Positions 53,529 through 61,359 of a stretch of DNA of 64,000 nucleotides are shown here, in pieces (the stretch's first letter is position 1; every line of letters starts with the position of its first letter). The stretch covers positions 40,834 through 104,833 of the forward strand of contig CAMYUU010000002.1 of NCBI GenBank assembly GCA_947302355.1. Direction: 5' to 3'. The notes beneath the pieces are model-generated. The model was not told where the DNA came from. It was given only the letters and a program-made list of their open reading frames with translations, and searched no databases. The DNA is from an uncultured Candidatus Saccharibacteria bacterium. GTDB taxonomy: Bacteria; Patescibacteriota; Saccharimonadia; Saccharimonadales; Saccharimonadaceae. The position numbers and the translations under genes were made by a program.

Positions 53529-54611
53529 TTAGACGTTAAATTTAAATTCGACGACGTCGCCGTCTTGCATAATGTAAGTCTTGCCTTCAGTGCGGAGAAG
53601 GCCGGCTTCGCGGACGGCTTTTTCGGAACCGAGGCGAGCGAGGTCGTCAAATTTACAGACGTTAGCCGCGATAAAACCGCGTTCGAAATCGGTATGAATA
53701 GTACCGGCGGCTTCGGGGGCGGTGGAGCCTTTCTTGATTGTCCAGGCACGACATTCTTTTTTGCCGGCGGTAAGGAAGGATTGAAGACCGAGAGTCTCGT
53801 AGGCGGCTTTAATGAGCTCGCCGAGTGCATCATCTTTGACGCCGTAAGATTCGAGGAATTCTTTTCTTTCTTCACGATTCATGCCTGACATTTCTTCTTC
53901 CAATTTTGCATTAACAAAAATGCAGTTTACTAGGCGAGGGTCCTGTCCAAACGCCTCTTTCTCGGGCCGCTCCGGGGCGCTTGCCCAAGTCTTAGGCCCT
54001 TCGAAAGAGGCATTTTGGCCACCCTCGCCTACGATATTGCGAAGCTTGTTTTGTAAACCTTTATCGGTCAAGCCTTGTTCGTCTACATTAAACATATAGA
54101 TGACGGGTTTGTCGGTGAGATAGGGGACAAATTCGTCGGCGGGGTCTTTTTTGCGTTTGGCTTCAATTTTAGCTTTAGTTTCTTCGTCGGCAAGTTGGAG
54201 TTCAAGATTGATGATATCAATATCATCTTTGGCTTGAGCTAGGATGTCATCCTCGGGCTTGTTGTCGGCGCGGACGATGTCGTCGTTTTTGAAGGCTCTT
54301 ACTACATGGCAGATGGCCTGGCATTCGCGGATGTGGGCGAGGAATTTGTTGCCGAGACCTTCGCCTTTAGATGCCCCAGCGACGAGGCCGGCGATGTCGA
54401 CAAATTCTACAGTGGCTGGGACGATTTTGTCAGTTTCGTACATTTTGGCGAGGACGTCTAGACGCTCATCGGGGACGGGGACAATGCCGACATTTGGCTC
54501 AATGGTGGCAAAAGGATAGTTGGCGGCGAGTGCGCCAGCGTTGGTAAGTGCGTTAAACAGTGTAGATTTACCGACATTTGGTAAGCCGACGATTCCGATC
54601 TTCAAATTCAA
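53529..54611 (-). CDS. ychF: Obg-family ATPase/GTPase YchF with in-frame insertion
   Basis: YchF is a ribosome-associated P-loop NTPase. The start is a TTG: 54617, 54611 and 54605 are candidates; 54611 best suits GAAAGG. The G1 motif GLPNVGKSTLFNALT, AANYPFATIEPNVGIVPVPD, FVDIAGLVAGASKGEGLGN and the TGS-like end are conserved. Between the GEGG at the end of one helix and RLVNCIFVNAKLEEE, extra residues (about 25, such as GPKTWASAPERPEKEAFGQD) are encoded by PE10. TATAAT (54642-54647, minus) drives it, divergent from the 54695 gene. Confidence 0.95.
   Translation of the reverse strand: MNLKIGIVGLPNVGKSTLFNALTNAGALAANYPFATIEPNVGIVPVPDERLDVLAKMYETDKIVPATVEFVDIAGLVAGASKGEGLGNKFLAHIRECQAICHVVRAFKNDDIVRADNKPEDDILAQAKDDIDIINLELQLADEETKAKIEAKRKKDPADEFVPYLTDKPVIYMFNVDEQGLTDKGLQNKLRNIVGEGGQNASFEGPKTWASAPERPEKEAFGQDPRLVNCIFVNAKLEEEMSGMNREERKEFLESYGVKDDALGELIKAAYETLGLQSFLTAGKKECRAWTIKKGSTAPEAAGTIHTDFERGFIAANVCKFDDLARLGSEKAVREAGLLRTEGKTYIMQDGDVVEFKFNV
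53947..54018. repeat. Palindromic element PE10, inside ychF
   Basis: Arms ccaaacgcctctttc and gaaagaggcattttgg pair with one bulge. The core gggccgctccggggcgct then tgcccaagtcttaggccc is a diverged PE core. At 72 bp it keeps the ychF frame. Confidence 0.8.
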
Positions 54612-54694
54612 AACCAACCTTTCGTTAAATTCTTATCTGTTATTATACCATATTTTAGTGTATAATTTAAACTAAGATAATAAAAGGATTAAAA

Positions 54695-54955
54695 ATGGAT
54701 AATACTAAAATTTGTCAAAGTTGCGCAATGCCACTTACTTCGGAAGATATGTATGCTACAGAAAAAGACGGTAGTGTAAACTCAGATTATTGTAAATGGT
54801 GTTATAAGGATGGTGAATTTGTCGATAAATGTTCAATGGAAGAATATATCGAGAAATGCTCTCAATTCGGTGAGCAGGCCGGAATGACTAACGAACAAAT
54901 GCGAGAATATTGTGCTAAGGTGTTTCCAACTTTGAAAAGATGGAAGAAAGCTTAA
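54695..54955 (+). CDS. Zinc-ribbon protein (PF12674-like)
   Basis: The 86-residue protein begins with CQSCAMPLT and has YCKWCYKDGEF, giving four zinc-binding Cys in the spacing of the putative zinc-ribbon family zf-ribbon_2. A further two Cys lie in the helical C-terminus. Such proteins are small and poorly characterised. AAAAGGA precedes the ATG, with TATAAT about 30 nt upstream. Confidence 0.8.
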   Translation: MDNTKICQSCAMPLTSEDMYATEKDGSVNSDYCKWCYKDGEFVDKCSMEEYIEKCSQFGEQAGMTNEQMREYCAKVFPTLKRWKKA

Positions 54956-55002
54956 TATCTATAGCGGTGTTTTTACTAAATTAGATATGCTATAATCATT
55001 TC

Positions 55003-55878
55003 ATGAAGAAATTTTTAGACAAGATTTTTGGGGGACTTAATATTACTTGGCCGAGACTTATTGCTTTTGCGGTGGTGATGGGGGTATATACGGCGCTGAT
55101 GGCAATGCTTGTGCCAGATGGAAATTCTTTTCATGATATTGCTGTGACGCCAGAATGGTGGGTACTTCCGGCGATTTTGATTATCGTAAATTCAAAGAAG
55201 CCTCTCGATGCAGCGTTGAAGACCTTTGTCTTTTTCTTGATTTCGCAGCCGCTGGTTTATCTTGTGCAGGTGCCGTTTAATGAAATGGGCTGGGGATTAT
55301 TTGGCTATTATAAATACTGGTTTATCGTGACTCTATTTACATTTCCAGCTGGTTTCGTGGGCTGGTATATGAAGAAGGATAAATGGTATTCTGGGTTGAT
55401 TTTATCTGTAATGACGGTATTTTTGGCGTTGACCGGATACTTTTATGTTACGGGATTCAGTACTAATTTTCCGAATCATCTGATTTCTACGATTTATTGT
55501 TTTGGGATTATTCCGGTCTTCATTTTTGGAATATTTAAAAATAAGCAACCGCGGATTATTGCCGCCGTAATTACAATAGTGGCCGTTATTATTACTTTCT
55601 TTGTGGCTGGTACCGCAAAGCCATTTGAGACATATATGAATTCGTTTATTGAAGAAAATGATATTACTTTTGTGGGTGAGCCTTACATTTCTTTCTATAC
55701 TGGTGACGGACAGGGTAATATAGAAATAATAACGATTGAAGAAGGCGTATATAATTTTAAGCTAAATGGTCTAAAGGGTAAGAATTATAGCTTTACGGTT
55801 AGTGACGATGAGAATAGCTATAGTTTTAGATACTATTACGATTCGGATCAGGATACGGTCATAGTAGAAAAGGAATAA
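55003..55878 (+). CDS. Polytopic membrane protein, unknown function
   Basis: The 291-residue protein has about six transmembrane helices (residues 14-200) followed by an outer beta-rich tail (from about 215). No family is recognised. TATAAT lies exactly 6 nt before the ATG, so it is leaderless, and it heads the group 55003-57621. Confidence 0.7.
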   Translation: MKKFLDKIFGGLNITWPRLIAFAVVMGVYTALMAMLVPDGNSFHDIAVTPEWWVLPAILIIVNSKKPLDAALKTFVFFLISQPLVYLVQVPFNEMGWGLFGYYKYWFIVTLFTFPAGFVGWYMKKDKWYSGLILSVMTVFLALTGYFYVTGFSTNFPNHLISTIYCFGIIPVFIFGIFKNKQPRIIAAVITIVAVIITFFVAGTAKPFETYMNSFIEENDITFVGEPYISFYTGDGQGNIEIITIEEGVYNFKLNGLKGKNYSFTVSDDENSYSFRYYYDSDQDTVIVEKE

Positions 55879-55882
55879 AAAA

Positions 55883-56860
55883 ATGACCAAGAGAGTACGA
55901 AATATTATTGGATGCACATTGCTAGTGATTTTGACGGCTATAGCGATAGCTATAGTGCTGAATCGGCAGTGGATTTATGATTTTTGGCGGGGGAGGACAT
56001 ATGTAGCTTCTACTGAAATGTCTGATATTCGTACGAGTCTTGGCCTGACGGGGCAAGGTGAATTTTTGTTTAATGCTAGCCAGCCGGAGCTAAGTACCCG
56101 AGAAGATTTTAATGAGCGATGCCGAAAAGAAGGTGATGAAATTGCGATTTTGGGATGTTATACAGAAGGTAATATTTACGTATACAATATTACCGATGCT
56201 GAACTGGATGGAATTAGGGAAGTAACTGCAGCGCATGAGCTGTTACACGCTGCGTTTGCTAGGATGAGTGATGATGAGAAGTCGGCCTTGCGACCGTATC
56301 TAGATCAAGTTTACAAAGATAACGAGCAAATCCTAAGCGAAGATTTAGCGAATTATAATGCCGCGGAGGAGTTTGAAGAGCTGTATGTGAGGGCTGGTAC
56401 AGAGGTGAAGGATTTACCGTCGGTACTAGAGAGCCATTACGCTAAAATCTTTAAAGATCAGGACCTAGTGGTGGGGTTTTACGAAAAGTACATTATCGTA
56501 TTTCGTGAGCTAAAGGCAGAGCTAGAAGCTTTGGAAGATGAAATGGCGAGCTTAACCGAGCAGATAGAGCAAAAGACTATAGAATATGAGAATCGCATTG
56601 AGGGCCTAAATGCGAGTATTATTAGCTTTAATAGTTGTGCTGAGGTGGCTGGATGTTTTGTTTCGGAGGCAGATTTCTATGCACGAAGAAATGTACTGGT
56701 AGGCGAGCAGAATGCTTTGGAGCGGATGTATGAAGAAATCAATGGCTTAATTGATGAATATAATGCAAAAGTAGAAATTTATAATGCAGATGTTTTAAGA
56801 AGCGAAAGATTAAATACGATAATTAATTCTAGTAACAAGCCTCAGGAAATAGGTGAATGA
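55883..56860 (+). CDS. Membrane-anchored protein with HELLH zinc-protease-like motif
   Basis: The 325-residue protein has an N-terminal transmembrane helix (IGCTLLVILTAIAIAIVLN). An outer domain contains REVTAAHELLHAAFARMS, a possible zinc-metalloprotease HExxH, and a coiled coil near 200-245 (ELKAELEALEDEMASLTEQI). A third zinc ligand is not evident, so protease activity is a suggestion only. It overlaps the nuclease gene by 4 nt. Confidence 0.65.
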   Translation: MTKRVRNIIGCTLLVILTAIAIAIVLNRQWIYDFWRGRTYVASTEMSDIRTSLGLTGQGEFLFNASQPELSTREDFNERCRKEGDEIAILGCYTEGNIYVYNITDAELDGIREVTAAHELLHAAFARMSDDEKSALRPYLDQVYKDNEQILSEDLANYNAAEEFEELYVRAGTEVKDLPSVLESHYAKIFKDQDLVVGFYEKYIIVFRELKAELEALEDEMASLTEQIEQKTIEYENRIEGLNASIISFNSCAEVAGCFVSEADFYARRNVLVGEQNALERMYEEINGLIDEYNAKVEIYNADVLRSERLNTIINSSNKPQEIGE

Positions 56861-57621
56861 AACTAAAGGTGCGGAGGCTATCGGTAGTAGTTTTTGCACT
56901 GGTGGGTGTGGTAATCTGGCTTTTTACTAATCCAGAAAGCTATGACCAGATATTTATACGAGTAGAAAATACTGGGGCAGAGGCGGGAATAAATTACGAT
57001 GAAGAGAATGATGATGGTAAAGAGATAGTATTAGCTGATGCTTCGGCTACGGATTCGGGACTAATAGCTTCGGAAGTATTGGAGCTATTAGATGTCAAAG
57101 GGCGAGCGCCCAAGACGGGATATAGCAGAGACCAATTCTACACAGAATGGCCGACGATTGACGGTTGCAATTTGCGCCAAAGAATTATAAAGCGAGAATT
57201 TGGCGACAAAGCAGTACTGGATGGGTGTAATGTGATTGCTGGTGAATATGACGAACCATATACTGGAGAGCACAAAGTGTTTTCGAGTCGTGATGAGATT
57301 TCTAAGGGGGTGCAGATTGACCATGTGGTGGCGCTTTCGGATGCTTGGCAGAAGGGGGCGCAATACCTGGATTCCGACACTAGATATAAAATAGCTACCG
57401 ATCCATTAAACCTACTAGCAGTAGATGCGGCGGCGAACGAGAAGAAGTCGGATGGGGATGCGGCTACGTGGTTGCCATCTAATAAGAAATTTAGATGTCA
57501 GTATGTGGCGAGGCAGGTGTCGGTGAAGTATAAGTATGGATTATGGGTGACACAGGCGGAAAAGGAGGCTATTAAGAGGATTCTTACAAATTGTCCCAAT
57601 GAGTCAATTATAGGCAATTAG
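56857..57621 (+). CDS. Membrane-anchored DUF1524/HNH-type nuclease
   Basis: The 254-residue protein has an N-terminal signal anchor (VVVFALVGVVIWLF) and an acidic linker. Its outer domain has the order seen in exported DUF1524-like nucleases: GVQIDHVVALSDAWQKGA carries the DH of the HNH core, then TDPLNLLAVDAAANEKKSDG supplies the N/K, then WLPSNK and a C-terminal Cys pair. It should cut DNA or RNA outside the cell, useful for an organism that must salvage nucleotides. It overlaps the HELLH gene (ATGA), suggesting joint expression. Confidence 0.85.
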   Translation: MKLKVRRLSVVVFALVGVVIWLFTNPESYDQIFIRVENTGAEAGINYDEENDDGKEIVLADASATDSGLIASEVLELLDVKGRAPKTGYSRDQFYTEWPTIDGCNLRQRIIKREFGDKAVLDGCNVIAGEYDEPYTGEHKVFSSRDEISKGVQIDHVVALSDAWQKGAQYLDSDTRYKIATDPLNLLAVDAAANEKKSDGDAATWLPSNKKFRCQYVARQVSVKYKYGLWVTQAEKEAIKRILTNCPNESIIGN

Positions 57622-57718
57622 GCAATTAAATATTGCAAGCGTGTCCTTTGGACACGCTCCAGGCCGCTCTGGCCAAGTCTTTATGGTCCTAAGAACACAT
57701 TTGCAATATTTAATTGCC
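57621..57718. repeat. Palindromic element PE11
   Basis: Arms ggcaattaaatattgcaa and ttgcaatatttaattgcc are perfectly complementary over 18 bp. The core has ctttggacacgctccaggcc and gctctggccaagtctttatg, nearly identical to PE9. It directly follows the nuclease stop. Confidence 0.95.
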
Positions 57719-57755
57719 CATGTGCTATAATCATATAAAAGTAAGTGGAGGAGTT

Positions 57756-58436
57756 ATGAAAAAATTATTGTGGAGCTTGATTATAGGGTCGGTATTGTTG
57801 GTGATCGGAGCTTTTTTGCTGGGGCGATATGCGTTTCCAAATACTATGCCGGCGCTTCCGGAGCCAGAATTATCTGAAGGGCAACGAGGTGAGCTTGGGA
57901 TTGACAAGAATATTAATGAATCTACGATTGACTCGTATCTAGGCCGTTCGGATGCGGTATACCGGGATCTTCGGATGCTAAAGGATCCTGGAAATTATGA
58001 GGCGATTGGTGGAGACTCGTATCTTTCGGGATTCGTGAGTGGGTTCTCTGTGGTGCCGTTTCCGTATATCGTAAATGTATCTGGACTACCGGAAGCGGTG
58101 GGTAGTACTTATACTGGTAAGACGTTATTTACAGAAGAGAATGGTGAATACAAAGCGAATTACAAGGAGTCGATGGAAATACTAGAAGGCTTATTCCCGA
58201 AAGATAAGATAATTTTCTTGATGTGTGGGGGTGGAGGATATTCAGGAATGATGAAGAATATGCTAGTCGCGCTAGGCTGGGATGAGTCTAAAATCTATGA
58301 TGTGGGCGGATATTGGTATTACGAAGGTGAGAATATGGTAGAAGTGAAGCGTGAAAACAGCGACGGCACGACGGTATATGATTTTTATAAAGTGCCTTTG
58401 CACGAGATTGATTTTGCGGAGCTGACGGAGATATAG
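57756..58436 (+). CDS. Membrane-anchored rhodanese-like protein
   Basis: The start at ATG 57756 follows GTGGAGG. The 227-residue protein has an N-terminal transmembrane helix (LLWSLIIGSVLLVIGAFLLG) and an outer rhodanese-like domain: DAVYRDLRMLKDPGNYEAIGG, and the Cys loop IIFLMCGGGGYSGMMKNML with DVGGYWYYEGEN near the end. The Cys loop lacks the Arg typical of sulfurtransferases. It is followed after one base by a thioredoxin-like gene, suggesting an extracytoplasmic thiol pair. Confidence 0.75.
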   Translation: MKKLLWSLIIGSVLLVIGAFLLGRYAFPNTMPALPEPELSEGQRGELGIDKNINESTIDSYLGRSDAVYRDLRMLKDPGNYEAIGGDSYLSGFVSGFSVVPFPYIVNVSGLPEAVGSTYTGKTLFTEENGEYKANYKESMEILEGLFPKDKIIFLMCGGGGYSGMMKNMLVALGWDESKIYDVGGYWYYEGENMVEVKRENSDGTTVYDFYKVPLHEIDFAELTEI

Positions 58437-58437
58437 C

Positions 58438-58926
58438 GTGAGTGCAGAAAAAAAGAAACAAGCGGGGGTACTGGGGCTAATAATCGCTCTAGTGGTGGTA
58501 TTATTTGGGGGACTACTATTTATGGCGGCGGTGAGTGGATGGTTTGACAATACGAAGGTGACTTTAGATACAGAATATTACGGCGATGGTACGGAATACA
58601 TGGAATTATCGGCAGAGCGATATGAGGACTTAATTGAAAATAAGAAATCTTTTGTAGTGCTGGTAGACCAAGGAGGATGCACGACGGCGGATAGGTTAAG
58701 AGAATATGGCCTAGAATATGCTAAGGAAAAAGGTATTTTAGTATACAGGATAATGTTTGACGAGATGAAGGAAACATCCATGCATAACACAGTAAAGTAT
58801 TATCCGTCGTTAGTGATTGTATCTAAGGGCAAGATAGTGGGATATTTAAGAGCCGATTCGGATGAAGATTCCCCCGCCTATAATGACTATACCGATTTCA
58901 AGACATGGGCAGAAAAGTATTTATAA
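58438..58926 (+). CDS. Membrane-anchored thioredoxin-like protein
   Basis: It starts with GTG, one base after the rhodanese stop. The 162-residue protein has a transmembrane helix (GLIIALVVVLFGGLLFMAAV) and a thioredoxin-like outer domain: FVVLVDQGGCTTADRLREY has one Cys where CxxC usually lies, and YYPSLVIVSKGKIVGYLRAD supplies the cis-Pro strand. With only one active-site Cys it may act in thiol binding rather than dithiol oxidation. The fold assignment is by motif reading. Confidence 0.65.
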   Translation: MSAEKKKQAGVLGLIIALVVVLFGGLLFMAAVSGWFDNTKVTLDTEYYGDGTEYMELSAERYEDLIENKKSFVVLVDQGGCTTADRLREYGLEYAKEKGILVYRIMFDEMKETSMHNTVKYYPSLVIVSKGKIVGYLRADSDEDSPAYNDYTDFKTWAEKYL

Positions 58927-58949
58927 AACGTTAGTGTATAATAATTAGC

Positions 58950-59858
58950 ATGAATGTATTAGACTATTCTAAGGGCGTAGAGAAATTAGTAGACCCGATG
59001 ATGGTGGGCAAGACCCACTATATGCAGACGAAGCTAAGTAAGTTGCCGGTGTTTTTGCAGCGTAAGATTGTGATGAGCGCCACTAAAAAGGCAGACAAGA
59101 TGCCTTTTGTGGTGGAGCCGTACTGTACTTTTTTGTTTTATAGGATTCCAGATCCAAAGAAGGTGGAGAAATTTATGCCGGAAGGGTTTAAGCCGGCAAA
59201 GTCGGCAGTTTTTGAAGGAGATGAAGAGAAATATTATGGGATTGTGTCGATGTTTCGGATTCATACTAGCGTGTTTTGGGGCGCACGGGCAGAGTATTAT
59301 TTAGTAGCTAAGAATACGAAAACGGGGCTACTTTCTTGGGTAATGATGGATTACATTAGCGATACGATTAGCTATGACGAGGTGAATGGGCTAAAATCAC
59401 CAGATTGCAAGGCGGCCGTAATGACTACGACATGCGAGGGCGATTTTGTCTGCGAGATGAGAGATGACGATGGCACAAAAAAGGTAGAATGTACGGCCAA
59501 TCTAATGAAGTCAAAGATGCGGCTTTTAAATGAGAAACTTTGGATTGAGGGAAATACATCTATCGCCTATGGGCGGCTAGCGGGGGAGCCAGATGGAGAT
59601 TTGTTCTCGCTAACTTTTTATCCTGAAGAAATGAAGCAGGCTCTAGACATTCCGTTAAAGAATGTAGCGCATTTTCATGTGGCGAGCTCTAGGACTGGTA
59701 AATTTGGCGCAGTATTAGATAAGGTCGTGAGTTTTCCTTTTGCGCAGCATATGCTATCTGATTCGCCAGGAATTCATACTCATTATAGTAGTGAGGCGGA
59801 ATTAAGGAAGGCTGTAGAAGCAGTGAATTTTAAAAAGATCAAGACGCTAGCGAAGTAA
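58950..59858 (+). CDS. Conserved-looking protein, possibly acetoacetate decarboxylase-like fold
   Basis: The 302-residue soluble protein contains FYRIPDPKKVEKFMPEGFKP, WGARAEYYLVAKN and LLSWVMMDYISDTISYDEVNG, a pattern reminiscent of the acetoacetate decarboxylase-like/DUF2071 fold. The catalytic Lys of true decarboxylases cannot be assigned, so function is unknown. TATAAT lies 7 nt before the ATG. Confidence 0.55.
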   Translation: MNVLDYSKGVEKLVDPMMVGKTHYMQTKLSKLPVFLQRKIVMSATKKADKMPFVVEPYCTFLFYRIPDPKKVEKFMPEGFKPAKSAVFEGDEEKYYGIVSMFRIHTSVFWGARAEYYLVAKNTKTGLLSWVMMDYISDTISYDEVNGLKSPDCKAAVMTTTCEGDFVCEMRDDDGTKKVECTANLMKSKMRLLNEKLWIEGNTSIAYGRLAGEPDGDLFSLTFYPEEMKQALDIPLKNVAHFHVASSRTGKFGAVLDKVVSFPFAQHMLSDSPGIHTHYSSEAELRKAVEAVNFKKIKTLAK

Positions 59859-59957
59859 ATTCGGCTCTCTAGCAGGCGTTAATTAGGCTGGTAATTACAG
59901 ATGTAAGGTTGTGGAAAAAATAAGGCACAAAAATCTTAAAAAAACCTGAAAGAATGC

Positions 59958-59986
59958 TTGACAACGCCATTATGCTTATGTAAAAT
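59958..59986 (+). promoter_or_regulatory. Strong promoter of the small surface protein
   Basis: TTGACA and TAAAAT with a 17-bp spacer. The leader has a small hairpin (ccactc/gagtgg) just before AAGGAG. The space 59859-59957 holds nothing else I can name. Confidence 0.85.
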
Positions 59987-60069
59987 AGAAGATGTTAAAG
60001 GTTATACAATCATCCATTAACATAAAATAACAACTAATTTTCCACTCGGAGTGGAAGGAGAAAAATAAT

Positions 60070-60663
60070 ATGAAAAAATTATTAGCAGGTGCAGGCGCAG
60101 TGGCGTTGGCAGCTATGCCTATGGCTGGTGTATTCGCTGCAGATTTGACTGTGACTGATACTCTTCAGATCACTGTTAACGCTTCTTGTTCAATAACAGA
60201 AGGTAGTAATACCGATGGTCTTGACAACAAGGATACCACTTATGCTGCTACGGTAGCAAACGGTGCTGAAGCGGACTTTAGCGGTACGCATTCTAGTAAC
60301 CACGTTTTCCACGTGACTTGTAACGATGCTGATGGTTGGTCTTTCTCGGCTACCCCAAATAATCTTGCTGGTTATACCGATAATACCAAGGCTACGACCA
60401 ATAACGATTCTATTAACTTCGTGGCTTCAGGTAGCTATTCGGCTACTGGTACTGCCGGCAAGTGGACTGCTACGATTACCGCGCCAAGTGGCATTACTGT
60501 GACGCAACCTTCTACGGCTGGTTCTTCTAATACAATTATTAACGCTACTGGTGCTCAAGCTGCTAATGTTGAAATCACTTCTGCCTATGCAGCTTATGTA
60601 GGTACTGAGACTGCAGCAGGTTATTACGAAGGTACAATCGCCTATACGTTGGCAGCTCTCTAA
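60070..60663 (+). CDS. Small secreted surface protein, WxL-like
   Basis: The 197-residue protein has a signal peptide (MKKLLAGAGAVALAAMPMAG, cleaved near VFA) and an all-beta, Thr/Ala/Asn-rich mature part (DLTVTDTLQITVNASCSI...). Two Cys probably pair. It ends in EGTIAYTLAAL, like the final strand of WxL-type or pilin-like proteins, but no WxL motif is seen. The strong promoter, good ribosome site and terminator suggest an abundant surface subunit. Confidence 0.65.
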   Translation: MKKLLAGAGAVALAAMPMAGVFAADLTVTDTLQITVNASCSITEGSNTDGLDNKDTTYAATVANGAEADFSGTHSSNHVFHVTCNDADGWSFSATPNNLAGYTDNTKATTNNDSINFVASGSYSATGTAGKWTATITAPSGITVTQPSTAGSSNTIINATGAQAANVEITSAYAAYVGTETAAGYYEGTIAYTLAAL

Positions 60664-60678
60664 TATTAAAAGATTATG

Positions 60679-60712
60679 CAAATAATCCTCCTGTAATGGG
60701 AGGATTATTTGT
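60679..60712 (+). terminator. Terminator after the small surface protein
   Basis: Arms caaataatcctcc and ggaggattatttg, followed by a weak T-rich tail. Confidence 0.8.
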
Positions 60713-60759
60713 ATGGTTTTAATTATCTAATTGTGTTATTATAGGTGAAAAGGAGGTAA

Positions 60760-61326
60760 ATGAATAACAAGAAGGAAAAAAGATTCAGTTTGATTGCGGC
60801 TGTTTTTGTTGTGATGGCTATCGTTTTAGCATTGCTGATATTGGTTGTAGTATTTTTGAGTGGTGGGCAGTCGAACGATGTCAAGGTGTCTGGAGGTGGA
60901 AAGAACGTAGGTCTTAAATGTACTGATTCGGAAATATTGCATCCAGCCCTAAGGGATTATACTCCAATATCGCACACTAATACAATTATGGCGAATTTTG
61001 ACGAGGAAGGGTTATCAACTATCACTTTGTATTATGTTGGCGCTTATGGTTCACCTTCAGAAGCAAAGCAGGCAGAGGCGTATGCTCAAGCAGATTATGG
61101 TTTAATTTTAGCTAAAGAATATGGGGTCAGCACGGAATCTTTCTCTCATTCATTTACGATTGATGGTGAGAATGTTAATTTGACTATCACGGCCAAAAAT
61201 GGCGATGTTAATGATAAGACGGCGCCGTATTTCTTGCTAGAACAAAATAGAGTTTTCCCAAAAACTTTGGATGGACTGAAGCAGAGATACGAAGAGAGAA
61301 ATTTTTCTTGTGAAGTAGTTGACTAA
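60760..61326 (+). CDS. Single-pass membrane protein in WxL-like cluster
   Basis: The 188-residue protein starts after AAAAGGAGG. It has one transmembrane helix (LIAAVFVVMAIVLALLILVVVFL) and an outer domain with two Cys far apart (LKCTDSEI and FSCEVVD). No family is recognised. It sits between the small surface protein and the DUF916-like protein and may help anchor them. Confidence 0.65.
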   Translation: MNNKKEKRFSLIAAVFVVMAIVLALLILVVVFLSGGQSNDVKVSGGGKNVGLKCTDSEILHPALRDYTPISHTNTIMANFDEEGLSTITLYYVGAYGSPSEAKQAEAYAQADYGLILAKEYGVSTESFSHSFTIDGENVNLTITAKNGDVNDKTAPYFLLEQNRVFPKTLDGLKQRYEERNFSCEVVD

Positions 61327-61359
61327 ATGATATAATTAATTGTAAATAAAGGAGGAATA

